Below, piece by piece: positions 33,665 through 34,589 of a DNA stretch of 34,589 bases (within the stretch, counting starts at the first letter, position 1; each line of letters starts with the position of its first letter). The position numbers and the translations under genes are program-made. Location of the stretch: the NCBI GenBank assembly GCA_024227135.1, contig JAAELC010000110.1:1-34589 (forward strand), given 5' to 3'. Below the pieces are notes generated by a model. The model made no database searches. It saw only the letters and a list, made by a program, of their open reading frames with translations, and was not told where the DNA came from. This DNA is from Gammaproteobacteria bacterium. Its GTDB lineage: Bacteria > Pseudomonadota > Gammaproteobacteria > Chromatiales > Chromatiaceae.

Positions 33665-34531
33665 ATGTCCATGGCATCAGACATGTCGATTCACGAGCAG
33701 ATAGAACGATTGGCAGAACTGATCATCAGTTGCCCGCCCCTGTTCGTTTTGACCGGTGCAGGCTGCAGTACCGCATCAGGGATACCCGACTACCGGGACC
33801 AAAAGGGCAACTGGAAACACAGCCGTCCCGTGCTTTTCCAGGACTTTGCCGGCAGTGTCGATATCAGGCGAAGATACTGGGCACGAAGCCTCGTGGGGTG
33901 GCCCTCGTTTTCTGAGGCCCGACCGAACCCAGCGCATCGAGCACTTGCCGACATGGAAAAGTCAGGTCTGATTCATCAACTGGTCACCCAGAATGTGGAC
34001 GGTCTGCATCAACAGGCCGGCAGCCGGAAAGTCATCGATCTCCATGGCAACCTGGAATTCGTGGTCTGCATGGACTGTGGTCAGAAATCGAAACGGGTGC
34101 ACTTCCAGGAACGACTCCACGGGCTTAACCCGGCGTTTCAGGCCAGCATCTCCCTCCCGGCACCGGACGGCGATGCCCAGCTCGACCCTGAGTTAACAAA
34201 AAGCTTTAGTATCCCAGCCTGTCTGAACTGCAACGGAAGACTCAAACCGGAAGTTGTGTTCTTTGGTGAAAATGTACCCCGGCCCCGGGTACAACGAGCG
34301 CTGACACGACTGGAAGAGTCGGGAACACTACTGGTACTGGGCTCATCCCTGATGGTGTTTTCAGGCTATCGATTCTGCCGGGCGGCACAGAAAAAGCAGA
34401 TACCCATTGTGGCGGTCAATCTGGGTAAAACCCGGGCTGACGACCATCTCACCCTGAAACTGCGGGCTGACTGCAGCACCGTGCTGGATGTTCTATCCCG
34501 CCATCTGACTCAACGTATCAGTTCACACTGA
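33665..34531 (+). CDS. Sir2-family NAD-dependent protein deacylase
   Basis: This is a 288-residue sirtuin. The NAD-binding motif TGAGCSTASGIPDYR begins at residue 30. TQNVDGLH lies at 108-115, the catalytic His127 is in LHGN, and the zinc site is C135, C138, C186 and C189. The remaining motifs (PEVVFFGE near 195 and LGSSLMVF) are present. The length and the extended loop between the cysteine pairs resemble class II (SIRT4-like) sirtuins more than E. coli CobB. It removes acyl groups from lysine using NAD; the favoured acyl group is unknown. GGAGG lies 9 nt upstream of the start. Confidence 0.93.
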   Translation: MSMASDMSIHEQIERLAELIISCPPLFVLTGAGCSTASGIPDYRDQKGNWKHSRPVLFQDFAGSVDIRRRYWARSLVGWPSFSEARPNPAHRALADMEKSGLIHQLVTQNVDGLHQQAGSRKVIDLHGNLEFVVCMDCGQKSKRVHFQERLHGLNPAFQASISLPAPDGDAQLDPELTKSFSIPACLNCNGRLKPEVVFFGENVPRPRVQRALTRLEESGTLLVLGSSLMVFSGYRFCRAAQKKQIPIVAVNLGKTRADDHLTLKLRADCSTVLDVLSRHLTQRISSH

Positions 34532-34552
34532 TATCCCCCTTGCCCCCCTACT

Positions 34553-34589
34553 ACTTGTAACTTGTAACTTGTAACTTGTAACTTGTAAC
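34553..34589. repeat. Tandem 7-bp repeat at window edge
   Basis: ACTTGTA is repeated five times plus two bases, running off the end of the window. It starts 22 bp after the sirtuin stop. The true array length cannot be seen. Confidence 0.9.

Overview
The window looks like chromosomal DNA of a gammaproteobacterium. SprT, the two-subunit 2-oxoacid oxidoreductase, the PEP-CTERM-like protein and the sirtuin all have a proteobacterial flavour. A KorAB-type 2-oxoacid:ferredoxin oxidoreductase with its own flavoprotein partners would suit a chemolithoautotrophic or sulfur-oxidising lineage with a reductive TCA step. That placement is inference; no rRNA or tRNA gene was found to anchor it. Gene density is moderate, and several gaps of 0.3-1 kb hold dispersed repeats.

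Layout. (1) 858-6447: a four-gene operon of a GltD-like iron-sulfur flavoprotein, a second FAD/NAD(P) oxidoreductase, and KorA and KorB. (2) 6736-10618: a small zinc-finger-like protein, SprT metalloprotease, quinone oxidoreductase and an apparently active diguanylate cyclase. (3) 11173-14794: three genes with 1-nt start/stop overlaps. They encode a TackOD1 zinc-cluster protein with a degenerate GGDEF domain that keeps the RxxD I-site, a processive-type family 2 glycosyltransferase, and a HlyD/Alg44-like membrane adaptor. I read this as a c-di-GMP-gated exopolysaccharide synthase. A PEP-CTERM-like secreted protein is convergent to it. (4) 16265-19156: a small secreted protein, a membrane-anchored TIM-barrel protein and a pentapeptide-repeat protein. 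(5) 19953-24250: MoxR ATPase, DUF58 protein and TgpA-like transglutaminase, then a small two-TM protein on the other strand. (6) 24874-29554: a cysteine-synthase/glutaredoxin fusion and an ATP/ADP-translocase-like transporter with a HEAT-like tail. (7) 29870-34531: an MrfB/MrfA (YprB/YprA) nuclease-helicase pair and a divergent Sir2 deacetylase. The window ends in a 7-bp tandem repeat.

Two families of short non-coding inverted-repeat elements are spread through the gaps. Family 1 (about 140 bp, four copies plus a lone end) has 13-15 bp terminal inverted repeats and an internal hairpin. Three copies have 8-bp flanking direct repeats (8/8, 7/8 and 6/8 matches), which marks it as a MITE. One copy appears to have inserted into the 3' end of the nucleotide transporter gene and now supplies its stop codon. 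Family 2 (165-280 bp, ends AGGGCCGCGG) has one or two full copies and several fragments.

The best candidate for an undescribed system is the 11.2-14.8 kb operon: a TackOD1/I-site receptor appears to take the place of the PilZ domain found in Alg44 or BcsA.
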